A stretch of 64,000 nucleotides of DNA from an uncultured Rhodobacterales bacterium (GTDB lineage: Bacteria > Pseudomonadota > Alphaproteobacteria > Rhodobacterales > Rhodobacteraceae). Where the stretch lies: assembly GCA_903873585.1 (NCBI GenBank), contig CAIQOV010000026.1, forward strand, positions 124,001 through 188,000, written 5' to 3'. This document shows, in pieces, positions 40,908 through 49,884 of this stretch (the stretch's first letter is position 1; each line of letters starts with the position of its first letter). Under the pieces are notes generated by a model. The model ran no database searches and was not told the DNA's origin. It saw only the letters and a program-made list of their open reading frames with translations. Position numbers and translations under genes: made by a program.

Positions 40908-41738
40908 ATGACAGGCCGAATTGCCTTTCAAGGAGAGCCCGGCGCCTACATGCATCAGGCCTGCCGCCAATCGCGCCCCGCGATGGAGGCGCTGCCCTGC
41001 GCCAGTTTTGAAGATGTGATCGAGACGGTGCGCCAAGGCGGGGCAGACTTGGGGATGCTGGCTGTCGAAAACTCTACCTACGGGCGGATCGCCGATGTGC
41101 ACACGCTTTTGCCGCAAAGTGGGCTGTTTATTGTCGATGAAAGCTTTGTGCGGGTGCATGTGAACCTCTTGGCTGTCAAAGGCGCGCAGATTGGCGATGT
41201 GAAGCGGGTGCGCGCCATGTCGATTCTGCACGGCCAAGCGCGCGGCTTTATCAAAAAGCACGGTCTGGCCACACTGAACTGGCACGACAACGCCGCCGCC
41301 GCCCGCGAAGTGGCGGCTTTGGGCGATAAGGCCGAAGGGGCGCTGGCCTCGGAACTGGCGGCAGAGATCTACGGGCTAGACGTTTTGGCGCGCCATGTCG
41401 AAGACCAAGCCAACAACACCACGCGCTTTTTGGTGATGTCGCGCGAACCTGATCTGACGCGCCGCGCCGATCACATGATCACCACCTTCATCTTCCGTGT
41501 GCGCAACATTCCCGCCGCGCTTTACAAGGCCATGGGCGGGTTTGCCACCAACGGCGTGAACATGACCAAGCTGGAAAGCTACATGATCGGCGGCAGCTTC
41601 ACCGCGACCGAGTTTTATGCCGACATCGAAGGCCATCCCGAAGATGCGAATGTGAAGTTAGCCTTGGAAGAACTGGCCTATTTCACCAGCCATTTGCAAA
41701 TCTTGGGCGTTTACCCCGCTGACCGCCGCCGAGGCTAA
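40908..41738 (+). CDS. pheA: Prephenate dehydratase
   Basis: PheA converts prephenate to phenylpyruvate for phenylalanine synthesis. The 276-aa protein is the monofunctional form without a chorismate mutase domain: catalytic domain with IAFQGEPGAYMHQA, GMLAVENSTYGRIADVHTLL and DQANNTTRFLVM (the TRF motif), then an ACT domain with GVNMTKLESYMIGGSFTATE. The chorismate mutase function may come from the small AroQ gene at 55929 in this window. Confidence 0.95.
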   Translation: MTGRIAFQGEPGAYMHQACRQSRPAMEALPCASFEDVIETVRQGGADLGMLAVENSTYGRIADVHTLLPQSGLFIVDESFVRVHVNLLAVKGAQIGDVKRVRAMSILHGQARGFIKKHGLATLNWHDNAAAAREVAALGDKAEGALASELAAEIYGLDVLARHVEDQANNTTRFLVMSREPDLTRRADHMITTFIFRVRNIPAALYKAMGGFATNGVNMTKLESYMIGGSFTATEFYADIEGHPEDANVKLALEELAYFTSHLQILGVYPADRRRG

Positions 41739-41748
41739 CACCAGCCTG

Positions 41749-42699
41749 TCAATCCAGCGTATCGGCCAGCCAATGCTGCATGATGAACTGTGCGATGGCC
41801 CCCTTGCGGGATGGCTTGATCAAGGGATGCGTGCCTGCAAAAGCTGACACCAACTCTTCGCGCGTCACCCAGCGGGCATCTTGCAACTCGTTTGGGTCAA
41901 GCGTGATCTCTTGGCTGATCGCTTCCCCCCTGCACCCCAGCATCAAGGATGCGGGAAAGGGCCAAGGTTGGCTGGACACATAGCTGACATCGCCCACGCG
42001 AATGCCTGATTCCTCAAACACCTCACGCCGTACAGCGGCCTCGATCGTCTCACCTGGTTCGATGAAACCTGCCAGCAGCGAATACATCCCTTCGGGCCAA
42101 GTCGGCCCGCGCCCTAACAGCAGGCTGTTGCCATGGGTGATCAGCATGATCACCACAGGGTCGGTGCGCGGGAAGTGCGATGTGCCGCAGGCGGGGCAAA
42201 GCCGTTGCCAGCCCGCATGGGTCATGTCTGACTTGGCGCCACAGGTGGCACAAAAGCCGTGGCTGCGGTGCCATTCCATCACGGCGCGCGCTGTCGCGCA
42301 CAGTTCGGCATCGCGTGGCGACAAATGCGCCATAACAGCGCGCAATTCGTAAAAGCCGTGGTCGGCGGGCAAGTCGGGGTGGGTTTGCACTTGGGTGTCA
42401 AAAAAGCCGGTTGACGGGGTGATAGACTCTTCGGGCACCCAAGCCGATAGGTTTTGGGCAAAGACGGGCCTGTCGTCGGACAGGCCCAGAAAAATCGCCG
42501 TCTCATGCAATCCAGCCAAAGGCGCGGTGCTGGGCAGCCATGCAATGGCCTGCCCGTCTTGCAACAACGGCCGCCCCTTCCACAGCGCCAGCACCTGCCC
42601 GCGCTGCCACAAATCGGCCTGTGCCTGCGGGTCGTCACGCAGCGCGCCCGCCCGATCTAACCCCGATCCGCCGAATGTCACCGTCTCTGCCAGCCGCAT
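41749..42699 (-). CDS. nudC: NADH pyrophosphatase (NudC-type Nudix hydrolase)
   Basis: NudC cleaves NAD(H) and can decap NAD-capped RNA. The ATG at 42699 (316 aa, MRLAETVTFGGSG) is chosen; 27 further codons are open upstream. A four-cysteine zinc site (CATCG and CPACG) precedes the Nudix box GFIEPGETIEAAVRREVFEE plus SGI. The NudC-specific SQPWPFPASLMLGC segment follows. It converges with pheA, leaving only 10 bases between them. Confidence 0.93.
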   Translation of the reverse strand: MRLAETVTFGGSGLDRAGALRDDPQAQADLWQRGQVLALWKGRPLLQDGQAIAWLPSTAPLAGLHETAIFLGLSDDRPVFAQNLSAWVPEESITPSTGFFDTQVQTHPDLPADHGFYELRAVMAHLSPRDAELCATARAVMEWHRSHGFCATCGAKSDMTHAGWQRLCPACGTSHFPRTDPVVIMLITHGNSLLLGRGPTWPEGMYSLLAGFIEPGETIEAAVRREVFEESGIRVGDVSYVSSQPWPFPASLMLGCRGEAISQEITLDPNELQDARWVTREELVSAFAGTHPLIKPSRKGAIAQFIMQHWLADTLD

Positions 42700-42821
42700 G
42701 ATGCCCCCCGTTTTGGGTCTTGATGCCATGCGAGAGGGGCGGTGGCAAATTGTCCTTGAAATCTGTGACTGGCGCTGCATATACCCGAAAGATAATGCAG
42801 GTAAATCAAAAGTTTTGACCC

Positions 42822-44675
42822 TTGGAAATCACCCCCATCTCAACCTCGCGCTTGCGCCTTCTGGCCACCTCGGACTTGCACGCGCATTTGCGGTCGTGGG
42901 ACTATCTGAAAAACCGCCCCAGCCCCGCCGTGGGCCTAGCCCGCACCGCCAGCCTGATCGCCGCAGCACGGGCCGAGGTTGAGTGTTGCATTCTGGTCGA
43001 CAATGGCGATTTTCTGCAAGGCAGCCCCTTGGGCGAGGTCGAGGCGTTGCAATCCCCCGACACTGCCGCCTTGCATCCGATGATCGCGGCGATGAACCTG
43101 TTGCGCTATGATGTGGCCAATCTGGGCAACCATGAATTCTCGCATGGGCTGGCGTTCCTGATGGGTCATCTGGCCCGCGCCCAGTTTCCCGCCATCTCGG
43201 CCAATCTGGTGCGCCGACTTGGGGTTGGCGCGTTGCAAGATGACAGGCTGGTTCCCCCCAGCGTGATCGTCACCCGCCAGTTGGCCGACCAAAACGGGCA
43301 GATTCGCCCGCTTCGGGTGGGCTTTGTCGGTTTCGCCCCGCCCCAAACCACCCTGTGGGAGGGGGCAAAGCTTGGCGCGCACCTGCAAGGCCGCGATATA
43401 CTCGATGCAGCGATGGCCCATGTGCCAAGGCTGCGCGCCCAAGGGGCGGATGTGGTGGTGGCGCTGTCGCATTCAGGGATAGGGGCTGTCAGTGCCGCCC
43501 CGTGGATGGAGAATGCCAGCGCCGCCCTTGCGCAGCTAGACGGCATTGATGCGCTGGTCGCAGGCCACACACACCAAACCTTTCCCCCGTCATGCAAGGC
43601 TGTATGCGCGCACTTGTCGGGCAAGCCTGCGGTGATGCCGGGCTTTTACGGATCGCATCTTGGGGTGATTGACCTTGACCTGATCTGGCTTTCGGGGCGC
43701 TGGCAGGTGCAGCGCGGGCACAGCGCTTTGCGCCCTATCGCGCGCCGCTCGGCGGCAGGCGCGCTGCGGTCGGTGGCGGTGAATGCGCCCGCGATTGTGC
43801 AAGCCTCGGCCCAAGCGCACCGCGCGACGCGGGCTTGGGCCAACCGACCTGTCGGGCACAGTGCCCATGCGCTGCACAGTTACTTCGCGATGATCGAACC
43901 CAGTGCCGCCCTGCGTTTGGTGGCCTGCGCGCAGGCGGCCCATGTCGCCCAAGCCTTGGCCGGTGGCCCCTATGCTCACCTGCCCATCCTCTCCGCCGCC
44001 GCCCCCTTTCATGCCGGCGGGCGCGGCGGGCCGGATAACTTTGTCGACATCCCCGCAGGCCCACTGACCCTGCGCCATGTCTATGATCTGTACCCCCACC
44101 CCAACGCAGTGGCGGCTTTGCTTGTTACTGGCGCAGAGCTGCGCTTGTGGCTGGAACGGTCGTTCAGCCAGTTCCGGTAAATCGCCCCGCGCGCCCAAGA
44201 CGCGCCCCTGCTAGACCCAGACTTCCCCAGCTTCACCTTCGACACGATTGATGGGGTGACTTGGGCCGTCGACCTTGCCGCCCCGCCTTGGGTCGATGCC
44301 AAGGGGGCCGCGACCAACCCGCCGCGCCGCATCGTGAACCTGTGCTTTAAGGGCAAGCCCCTGGCCCCCGATCAGCCCTTTGTTCTGGCCACCAACAGCT
44401 ACCGCGCCAGCGGGTCGGGCGGGTTTGTGGCTCCACAGACCAAGGCGCTGCCGCTTGGGCCACCCCTTAGCAGCCGCGATGCCTTGGCGGCCTATATCGC
44501 CCGCGCCGCGCCGCTAACCGCAAAAGCCCCGCCGCACTGGCACTTTGTGCCGATGCCAAACACCACGGTGGTGTTTGACACCTCGCCCCGCGCCCAAGCG
44601 CACCTTGCCCCCTCCAACATTTGCCCGCTTTGCACGACCCCGCAAGGCTTCCGCCGCTTTCGCCTGCATCTGTGA
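42822..44675 (+). pseudogene. CpdB-like 2',3'-cyclic-nucleotide phosphodiesterase/5'-nucleotidase, interrupted by an in-frame TAA
   Basis: The N-terminal metallophosphatase domain (LLATSDLHAHL, VDNGDFLQGSPLGE, NLGNHEFSHG, AGHTHQ) and most of the 5'-nucleotidase C-domain are read from a TTG at 42822 to a TAA at 44178-44180. The same frame continues without another stop to 44675 and encodes the expected end of the family (LLDPDFPSFTFDTIDGVTW, then ATNSYRASGSGGF with the substrate-loop pattern). So one codon, CGG-TAA-ATC, splits a 617-residue protein. A single C-to-T change from CAA would explain it. There is no signal peptide. Alternatives are stop-codon read-through or a sequencing error. Confidence 0.85.
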
Positions 44676-44712
44676 TGGGCTAAGGCTTGGCCCAAGCGCA
44701 AAGGAGCCTGCC

Positions 44713-45345
44713 ATGTATGACGCCGTATTGTTCGACCTTGATGGCACGCTGATCGACACCGAAACCCTGTCGATGGCGGCAGGTTTGCAGGCGTTCGCCA
44801 CCTTGGGCGTCGCGGTCGAGACGGCGTTTTTGCACAGCCTGATCGGCATTGATCAGCCCAGTTCTGCCAGCATCATCCGCGCCCACGTGCCCGACATTGA
44901 TCTGGCGGCGCTGAATATGCACTGGAGCAAAGGCTTTCGCGCCGGTGTTGACCGTGGCCTAAATCTGAAAGCGGGCGTGCACGAGCTTTTGGCCGCAGCC
45001 CCCGGTCACATCCACCGCGCCGTGGTCACGTCGTCGGGCCGTACAGAGGCGCATCACAAGATCGGCGTGGCGGGCCTGCGGGCGGCTTTTCCCACCGTGG
45101 TCACGGTGGATGATGTTGCCCGCGCCAAGCCCGACCCAGAACCCTACCTGCTGGCCGCGCGCCTGTTGGGGGTGTCGCCGTCGCGCTGCCTTGTGTTTGA
45201 AGACAGCGAAGCAGGTGCCGAAGCCGCCCACCGCGCGGGCTGCGTGGTGGTGCAGGTGCCTGATGTGGTGCAAGCCAGCGGCCGCTGGGCGCATCACATA
45301 GCCCCCGACCTGATGTCAGGCGCACGCCGCGCGGGCCTGCTGTAA
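44713..45345 (+). CDS. HAD-superfamily hydrolase (phosphatase/phosphomutase-like)
   Basis: This is a 210-aa haloacid dehalogenase-type hydrolase. Motif I is FDLDGTLIDTE (residues 7-17), motif II VVTSSGR, and motif III/IV KPDPEPYLLAARLLG with VFEDSEAGAEAAHRAG. A helical cap lies between motifs I and II. It resembles phosphoglycolate phosphatase or beta-phosphoglucomutase-type enzymes; the substrate cannot be told. AAGGAG precedes ATG 44713, the only likely start. Confidence 0.88.
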   Translation: MYDAVLFDLDGTLIDTETLSMAAGLQAFATLGVAVETAFLHSLIGIDQPSSASIIRAHVPDIDLAALNMHWSKGFRAGVDRGLNLKAGVHELLAAAPGHIHRAVVTSSGRTEAHHKIGVAGLRAAFPTVVTVDDVARAKPDPEPYLLAARLLGVSPSRCLVFEDSEAGAEAAHRAGCVVVQVPDVVQASGRWAHHIAPDLMSGARRAGLL

Positions 45346-45370
45346 CCTCCCCCCCGCCCCCCCGCCCCCC

Positions 45371-45404
45371 CTTTCATACGTGCCCAAATATCCCCGCCGG
45401 AGGC
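45371..45404 (-). repeat. Dispersed 34-bp intergenic motif, full copy
   Basis: Read on the minus strand it is GCCTCCGGCGGGGATATTT followed directly by GGGCACGTATGAAAG. It lies between the HAD gene and the SRP RNA promoter, next to a C-rich tract (45347-45370). The copy at 63180-63213 is identical over all 34 bases. Confidence 0.9.
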
Positions 45405-45438
45405 TGCACCGCCCGCCCCAAATCTGACGGCGGCGTTC

Positions 45439-45467
45439 TTGCACACCGCCAAGTTCTGCCCTATATG
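45439..45467 (+). promoter_or_regulatory. Promoter of the SRP RNA gene
   Basis: TTGCAC (45439-45444) and TATATG (45462-45467) are separated by exactly 17 bases, a good sigma-70-type promoter. The distance to the base-paired 5' end of the RNA (45474-45475) is 7-8 bases, which fits the expected transcription start. Confidence 0.75.
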
Positions 45468-45473
45468 AAACGG

Positions 45474-45568
45474 CGAGAGGTTGGCGCGGGCAGGTGCCTC
45501 GCCAACCCGGTCAGGTCCGGAAGGAAGCAGCCGTAACGAGCCCCACTTGGGTCGTGGTCGACCTCTCA
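45474..45568 (+). ncRNA. ffs: Signal recognition particle RNA (4.5S type)
   Basis: This is the bacterial small SRP RNA that binds Ffh and guides membrane proteins to the translocon. The diagnostic core GGTCAGGTCCGGAAGGAAG, followed by CAGCCGTAACGAGCC, lies at about 45509-45542. The ends pair: GAGAGGT (45475-45481) with ACCTCTC (45561-45567). It has a well-spaced promoter. Its protein partner ffh is 8 kb downstream. Confidence 0.96.
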
Positions 45569-45598
45569 CCTTATCCCTCAGATGGCGGAGGATGGTTC

Positions 45599-45637
45599 AT
45601 GTTTGATGAAATCTCCGACCGTAGGGCAAGCCGCTGA
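45599..45637 (+). CDS. Possible 12-codon leader ORF before rsgA
   Basis: An ATG at 45599 with GGAGGA 6 bases upstream opens a 12-codon ORF (MFDEISDRRASR) that stops at 45635-45637, just before the rsgA frame. It is the only strong ribosome site near the start of rsgA, which itself lacks an ATG. It may load ribosomes for coupled translation of rsgA. Expression is untested. Confidence 0.3.
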   Translation: MFDEISDRRASR

Positions 45638-45645
45638 CCGATTTA

Positions 45646-46629
45646 TTGGCCGCTTTGGGCTGGTCGGCGCAGTTTAGCGCCCAAGTCAGTGAACCTGATG
45701 TGATCCCCGCCCGTGTCACCGCCGTGCACCGCGCGCGGATTGAAGCTTTGGGCGAAATGGGCGCGGTGGATCTGATCCCGGCCTCGACGCTGTCGACCTC
45801 GACCGTTGCGGTGGGCGATTGGGTTGTGGCGCAGGGTGGGGTGGCGCTGCGGGTGCTGGACCGCCACAGTTTGGTTGCGCGCAAAGCCGCAGGCAGCAGC
45901 GTGGCGCGGCAGGTGATCGCGGCCAATCTGGATGCGCTGTTCATCGTGTCGTCTTGCAATGCCGACTTCAACGCAGGCCGGATGGAACGCTTCTTGGTGC
46001 TTGCCGCCAGTGCCGGCGTGGAACCCGTGGTGGTGCTGACCAAGGCCGACACCGCCGAAAACCCTGAATCCTTTGTGGCGCAAGCGAAGGCGCTGAAGTC
46101 GGGCCTTGCGGTGGTGCTGATGGATGCCAAGCGCGGCGATGTGCGCGGCCAATTGGCCCCGTGGTGTGGCGCGGGCCAGACCGTGGCGTTGCTGGGGTCG
46201 TCGGGCGTGGGCAAGACCACAATCGCCAATGCCCTGACAGGCGGGGCCGCCGCCGTGCAAGAGGTGCGCGATGATGATGCCAAGGGGCGGCACACCACGA
46301 CGGGCCGCTATCTGGTGGCCATGACCGACGGCGGCTGGCTGATCGACACGCCGGGAATGCGTGAAGTGCAGCTGAGCGACGCCTATGACGGGATCGGTCT
46401 GTTCTTTGATGATCTGACCGCCCTGTCGCTGACCTGCAAGTTTCGCAATTGCCGCCACGCGGGCGAGCCGGGCTGTGCGGTGCAAGGGGCGATTGCCGCA
46501 GGTGATCTAGACCCCGCCCGCCTTGTGCGCTGGCAAAAGCTGTTGGCCGAAGACGGCACCAACACCGCCACGATGGAAACCTCGGCCCTGCGCGCTGCCG
46601 GTCGGCGGTTTTACCCCAAGAAGAAATAA
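45646..46629 (+). CDS. rsgA: Ribosome small subunit-dependent GTPase A
   Basis: RsgA is a circularly permuted GTPase that acts in 30S maturation. After an OB domain the order is G4 (LTKAD), G1 (GSSGVGKTT), switch I (GRHTTTG) and G3 (DTPGMRE), then the zinc knuckle CKFRNCRHAGEPGC and a basic tail. The start is uncertain. No ATG or GTG lies between the upstream in-frame stop (45622) and the conserved LAALGW segment; only CTG 45634 and TTG 45646 are available. TTG 45646 is used (327 aa). Confidence 0.93.
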   Translation: MAALGWSAQFSAQVSEPDVIPARVTAVHRARIEALGEMGAVDLIPASTLSTSTVAVGDWVVAQGGVALRVLDRHSLVARKAAGSSVARQVIAANLDALFIVSSCNADFNAGRMERFLVLAASAGVEPVVVLTKADTAENPESFVAQAKALKSGLAVVLMDAKRGDVRGQLAPWCGAGQTVALLGSSGVGKTTIANALTGGAAAVQEVRDDDAKGRHTTTGRYLVAMTDGGWLIDTPGMREVQLSDAYDGIGLFFDDLTALSLTCKFRNCRHAGEPGCAVQGAIAAGDLDPARLVRWQKLLAEDGTNTATMETSALRAAGRRFYPKKK

Positions 46630-46707
46630 GAAAACAGAGCGCTTTTAGCGCGTTGGTTTTATCTCGCCTCTGGCGTGCCGCCAACCGGCTCGGGCGGGCG
46701 GCTTTGT

Positions 46708-46730
46708 CTTTCATACTTGCCCAAATATCC
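46708..46730 (-). repeat. Dispersed intergenic motif, partial copy
   Basis: On the minus strand it reads GGATATTTGGGCAAGTATGAAAG split as GGATATTT and GGGCAAGTATGAAAG, one base different from the consensus tail. The GC-rich GCCTCCGGCG half is missing. It lies in the 192-base gap between rsgA and dnaE2, which also has a small hairpin at about 46638-46651 (GCGCT-TTT-AGCGC) and otherwise shows nothing. Confidence 0.8.
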
Positions 46731-46821
46731 AAAGCCAAAGGGCGCAGGGTTTGGGCAACGACTCACTGGCGGGGCAGGGCGGGGTGGGGTAAGATGTTCG
46801 CTAATTGTTCTGGTTTCGCCC

Positions 46822-49644
46822 ATGCCCTTCATCGAACTTAGCGCCACGTCGAACTTCACCTTTCTCACCGGGGCCTCGCACCCCGAAGACTATGTGCTGC
46901 GCGCGGCCGAGTTGGGGTTTGACGCGATTGCCATTGCCGATGTGAATTCGGTTGCAGGCATTGTGCGCGCCCATACCAAGGCGCGGGAATTGGCGCGGGA
47001 TGGGGGGCCTAAGCTGCGCTTGATCCCTGCCGCGCGGATTGTGGTTGAGGGCGGCTTTAGCGTCACCGCCTTGCCGCAGGATCGTGCGGGTTGGGGCAGG
47101 CTGTGCCGGTTGCTGACCGAAGGGCGCAGGCGTGCGCCGAAGGGGCAGTGCCATTTGACCTTGCAGGATTTGCTCGATTGGGGCGAAGGACTGGCGCTGC
47201 TGATCCACCCGCAAACGGTGATGCAGGCCTCCACAGTGCAGGGCGGCGCGGGCGCTTGGGTGACGTTGGCGCACAGGCTGACGCGCCGCTTTGGGAGCGA
47301 TTGTTACCTGCTGATGGCACCCGGCTATGACGGGCAGGACAGGGCGCGTTTTGCTGCATTGACCCAGTTGGCCGCGCAGTTGCGCATCCCCACACTCGCC
47401 TCGGCCTTGCCCTTGATGCACCACGGGGCGCGGCGCAAATTGGCCGATGTGCTGACCGCCATTCGCCTTGGCAAGCGGATTGACGCCTTGGGCCTTGATG
47501 CCGCCCCGCACGGCGAAAACCGCCTGCGCTCCACGGCCGAAATGCTGCGGCTTTTTCGCGGCTATGAGGGGGCCGTGCACCGCGCAGGCACCCTCGCCGC
47601 CACATTGACCTTTTCGCTGGATGAATTGCGCTATGAATACCCCTCTGAAATCGCCCAAGGCGAAACCCCCGCCACCCGTCTGGCCCGCTTGGCCGAGGCG
47701 GGCTTGCACTGGCGCTATCCCGCAGGCCCGCCTGACAAGGCCCGCGCCCAAATGGCGCATGAACTGGCCCTGATCGGCAAGCTGAAATACGAGCCCTATT
47801 TCCTGACCGTCCATGACATCGTTCAATTCGCCCGCGATCGTGGCATCTTATGCCAAGGGCGCGGGTCGGCGGCCAATTCGGTGGTGTGCTATGCTTTGGG
47901 CGTCACCTCGGTCAGCCCCGAAATCGGCACTATGGTTTTTGAACGCTTCGTGTCCGAAGCGCGCAATGAACCGCCCGACATTGATGTTGACTTTGAACAC
48001 GAGCGCCGCGAAGAGGTGATCCAGCACATCTACGCCCGCTATGGCCGCCACCGCGCGGGCCTGTGCGCCACCGTCATCCACTACCGTGGCAAGCGCGCCG
48101 TGCGCGAGGTGGGGCGTGCCATGGGCCTTAGCGAAGATACGCTGTCGGCCATGTCGTCGCAAATCTGGGGGTTTGGCGCGTCAAAGGCCATGAACACCCA
48201 ACGGCTGATCGAAATCGGGCTAGACCCGACCGACCGCCGCTTGCAACTGACCTTGCAATTGATCGAAGAGATTCAAGGCTTTCCCCGCCACCTTTCACAG
48301 CACGTTGGCGGCTTTATCATCACCGAAGGCCGCCTTGACGAACTGGTTCCCATCGAAAACGCCACGATGGAGGATCGCACCGTCATCTGCTGGGACAAAG
48401 ACGATATTGATACGTTGGGCATCTTAAAGGTTGATATTCTGGCTTTGGGAATGCTGTCGTGCATCCGCAAAGCCTTTGGCCTGTTGGAAAAGCACCACCA
48501 CGCCGCCTATACCCTTGCCACCCTGCCGCCCGAAGACCCGCAGGTTTACGAGATGCTCAGCCAATCGGACAGCTTGGGTGTCTTTCAGGTGGAAAGCCGC
48601 GCGCAGATGAACTTTCTGCCCCGGATGCGGCCGCGCACCTTTTACGACCTGGTCATTCAGGTGGCCATCATCCGCCCTGGCCCGATTCAGGGTGACATGG
48701 TGCATCCCTATCTGCGCCGGCGCAACGGGCAGGAAGTGGTCAGCTTCCCCTCTGACGCTTTGGGCCGCGTGTTGGGCAAAACCTTGGGCGTGCCCTTGTT
48801 TCAAGAGCAAGCCATGCAAATCGCCATCATCGGCGCGGGCTTCACCCCGACCGAGGCGGATCGCTTGCGCCGCTCACTCGCCACGTTCAAAAAGCATGGC
48901 TCGGTCAGCGAATTTCACGACCGCTTTTTGCAAGGCATGGCCGCCAATGGCTATGACCCCGACTTTGCCGCGCGCTGTTTTGCCCAGATCGAGGGCTTTG
49001 GCAGCTACGGCTTTCCCGAAAGCCATGCGGCCAGCTTTGCGCTGCTGGTCTATGCCTCGGCTTGGATCAAGCGCCACCATCCGGGGATTTTTGCCTGTGC
49101 GCTGCTGAACTCTCAACCCATGGGCTTTTATGCCCCCGCCCAGATCGTGCGGGATGCGCGTGAACATGGGGTTGTCGTTCTGCCCCCCTCGATCAACGCC
49201 AGCCATTGGGACAATGTGATGGAAAAGACCGAGGGTGCTTTGGCCCTGCGTCTGGGCTTTCGCCAGATCAAGGGCCTGTCCGAGGAAGAGGCGATGTGGA
49301 TCATTGCCGCGCGGGGCAATGGCTATTTGGCGGTGCAAGATGTCTGGCGCAGGGCGGGCGCATCACCCACCACCATCACCCGCTTGGCCGAGGCGGATGC
49401 CTTCGCCCCCCTTGGCCTGTCGCGCCGCGATGCGCTTTGGGCCGCGCGTGCGTTAACGGGCGATGCCCCCCTGCCGCTGTTTGCCGCCGATATGGACGGC
49501 GAGGGGATCGTGGAACCCGCCGTCCAGTTTCGCGCGATGAGTGAGGGCGAACAGGTGGTCGAAGACTATGTTTCCATGCGCCTAACCTTGCGCAGCCATC
49601 CCATGGCCCTGCTGCGGTCGTTCTTCACCCCGCAGGCGGCTTAG
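46822..49644 (+). CDS. dnaE2: Error-prone DNA polymerase DnaE2 (ImuC), short at the C-terminus
   Basis: DnaE2/ImuC is the alpha-type polymerase of the SOS mutasome, working with ImuA and ImuB in damage-tolerant synthesis. ATG 46822 gives 940 aa. The order is: PHP domain (ELSATSNFTFLTGASHPEDY), polymerase palm with the catalytic PDIDVDFEHERRE, QGRGSAANSVVCYALG, QEQAMQIAIIGAGFTPTEAD, and helix-hairpin-helix region. It ends at LRSHPMALLRSFFTPQAA. The family normally runs on for about 120-150 residues with an OB-fold domain, which is absent here in all frames. imuB lies 14 kb away on the opposite strand rather than next to it. Confidence 0.92.
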   Translation: MPFIELSATSNFTFLTGASHPEDYVLRAAELGFDAIAIADVNSVAGIVRAHTKARELARDGGPKLRLIPAARIVVEGGFSVTALPQDRAGWGRLCRLLTEGRRRAPKGQCHLTLQDLLDWGEGLALLIHPQTVMQASTVQGGAGAWVTLAHRLTRRFGSDCYLLMAPGYDGQDRARFAALTQLAAQLRIPTLASALPLMHHGARRKLADVLTAIRLGKRIDALGLDAAPHGENRLRSTAEMLRLFRGYEGAVHRAGTLAATLTFSLDELRYEYPSEIAQGETPATRLARLAEAGLHWRYPAGPPDKARAQMAHELALIGKLKYEPYFLTVHDIVQFARDRGILCQGRGSAANSVVCYALGVTSVSPEIGTMVFERFVSEARNEPPDIDVDFEHERREEVIQHIYARYGRHRAGLCATVIHYRGKRAVREVGRAMGLSEDTLSAMSSQIWGFGASKAMNTQRLIEIGLDPTDRRLQLTLQLIEEIQGFPRHLSQHVGGFIITEGRLDELVPIENATMEDRTVICWDKDDIDTLGILKVDILALGMLSCIRKAFGLLEKHHHAAYTLATLPPEDPQVYEMLSQSDSLGVFQVESRAQMNFLPRMRPRTFYDLVIQVAIIRPGPIQGDMVHPYLRRRNGQEVVSFPSDALGRVLGKTLGVPLFQEQAMQIAIIGAGFTPTEADRLRRSLATFKKHGSVSEFHDRFLQGMAANGYDPDFAARCFAQIEGFGSYGFPESHAASFALLVYASAWIKRHHPGIFACALLNSQPMGFYAPAQIVRDAREHGVVVLPPSINASHWDNVMEKTEGALALRLGFRQIKGLSEEEAMWIIAARGNGYLAVQDVWRRAGASPTTITRLAEADAFAPLGLSRRDALWAARALTGDAPLPLFAADMDGEGIVEPAVQFRAMSEGEQVVEDYVSMRLTLRSHPMALLRSFFTPQAA

Positions 49645-49799
49645 CGCCCCTTGCCGTTGCTAGACCCTTTGCCGCCCATCGCGGCAGAGTGCCGCCCCGC
49701 GTCGCTGGGTTTGGTCAGGCCCGCAAAGGGCGCAGCGCTTTTGGCGGCGGGCTTTTGGGTTGCGGGTTTGGCTGGTTTGGGTGTCGAAGGTTTGGTCAT
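49641..49799 (-). CDS. Small basic hypothetical protein (52 aa)
   Basis: A 52-codon ORF begins MTKPSTPKPAKPATQKPAAK and ends AMGGKGSSNGKGR. GGAGA lies 7 bases before the ATG at 49799. It is rich in Lys, Pro and Ala in the first half and Gly/Lys in the second, with no membrane segment. I recall similar short proteins with a HSAAMGGKG-type end in Rhodobacterales, but no function. Its stop overlaps the dnaE2 stop by 2-3 bases in convergent orientation, exactly where the dnaE2 OB domain would be expected. Confidence 0.65.
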   Translation of the reverse strand: MTKPSTPKPAKPATQKPAAKSAAPFAGLTKPSDAGRHSAAMGGKGSSNGKGR

Positions 49800-49884
49800 G
49801 AAATTCTCCAATCAGAAGGGGGAAGCAAACGGGCAGGCGTCGCAAGAGGCGCGCCTTTGGAACCCTAGGGTTTTGGCCTTTGCC

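Noticed and set aside
45643-46485. 280-codon minus-strand frame opposite rsgA
   Set aside because: rsgA motifs are unmistakable on the plus strand; the antisense product is low in complexity.
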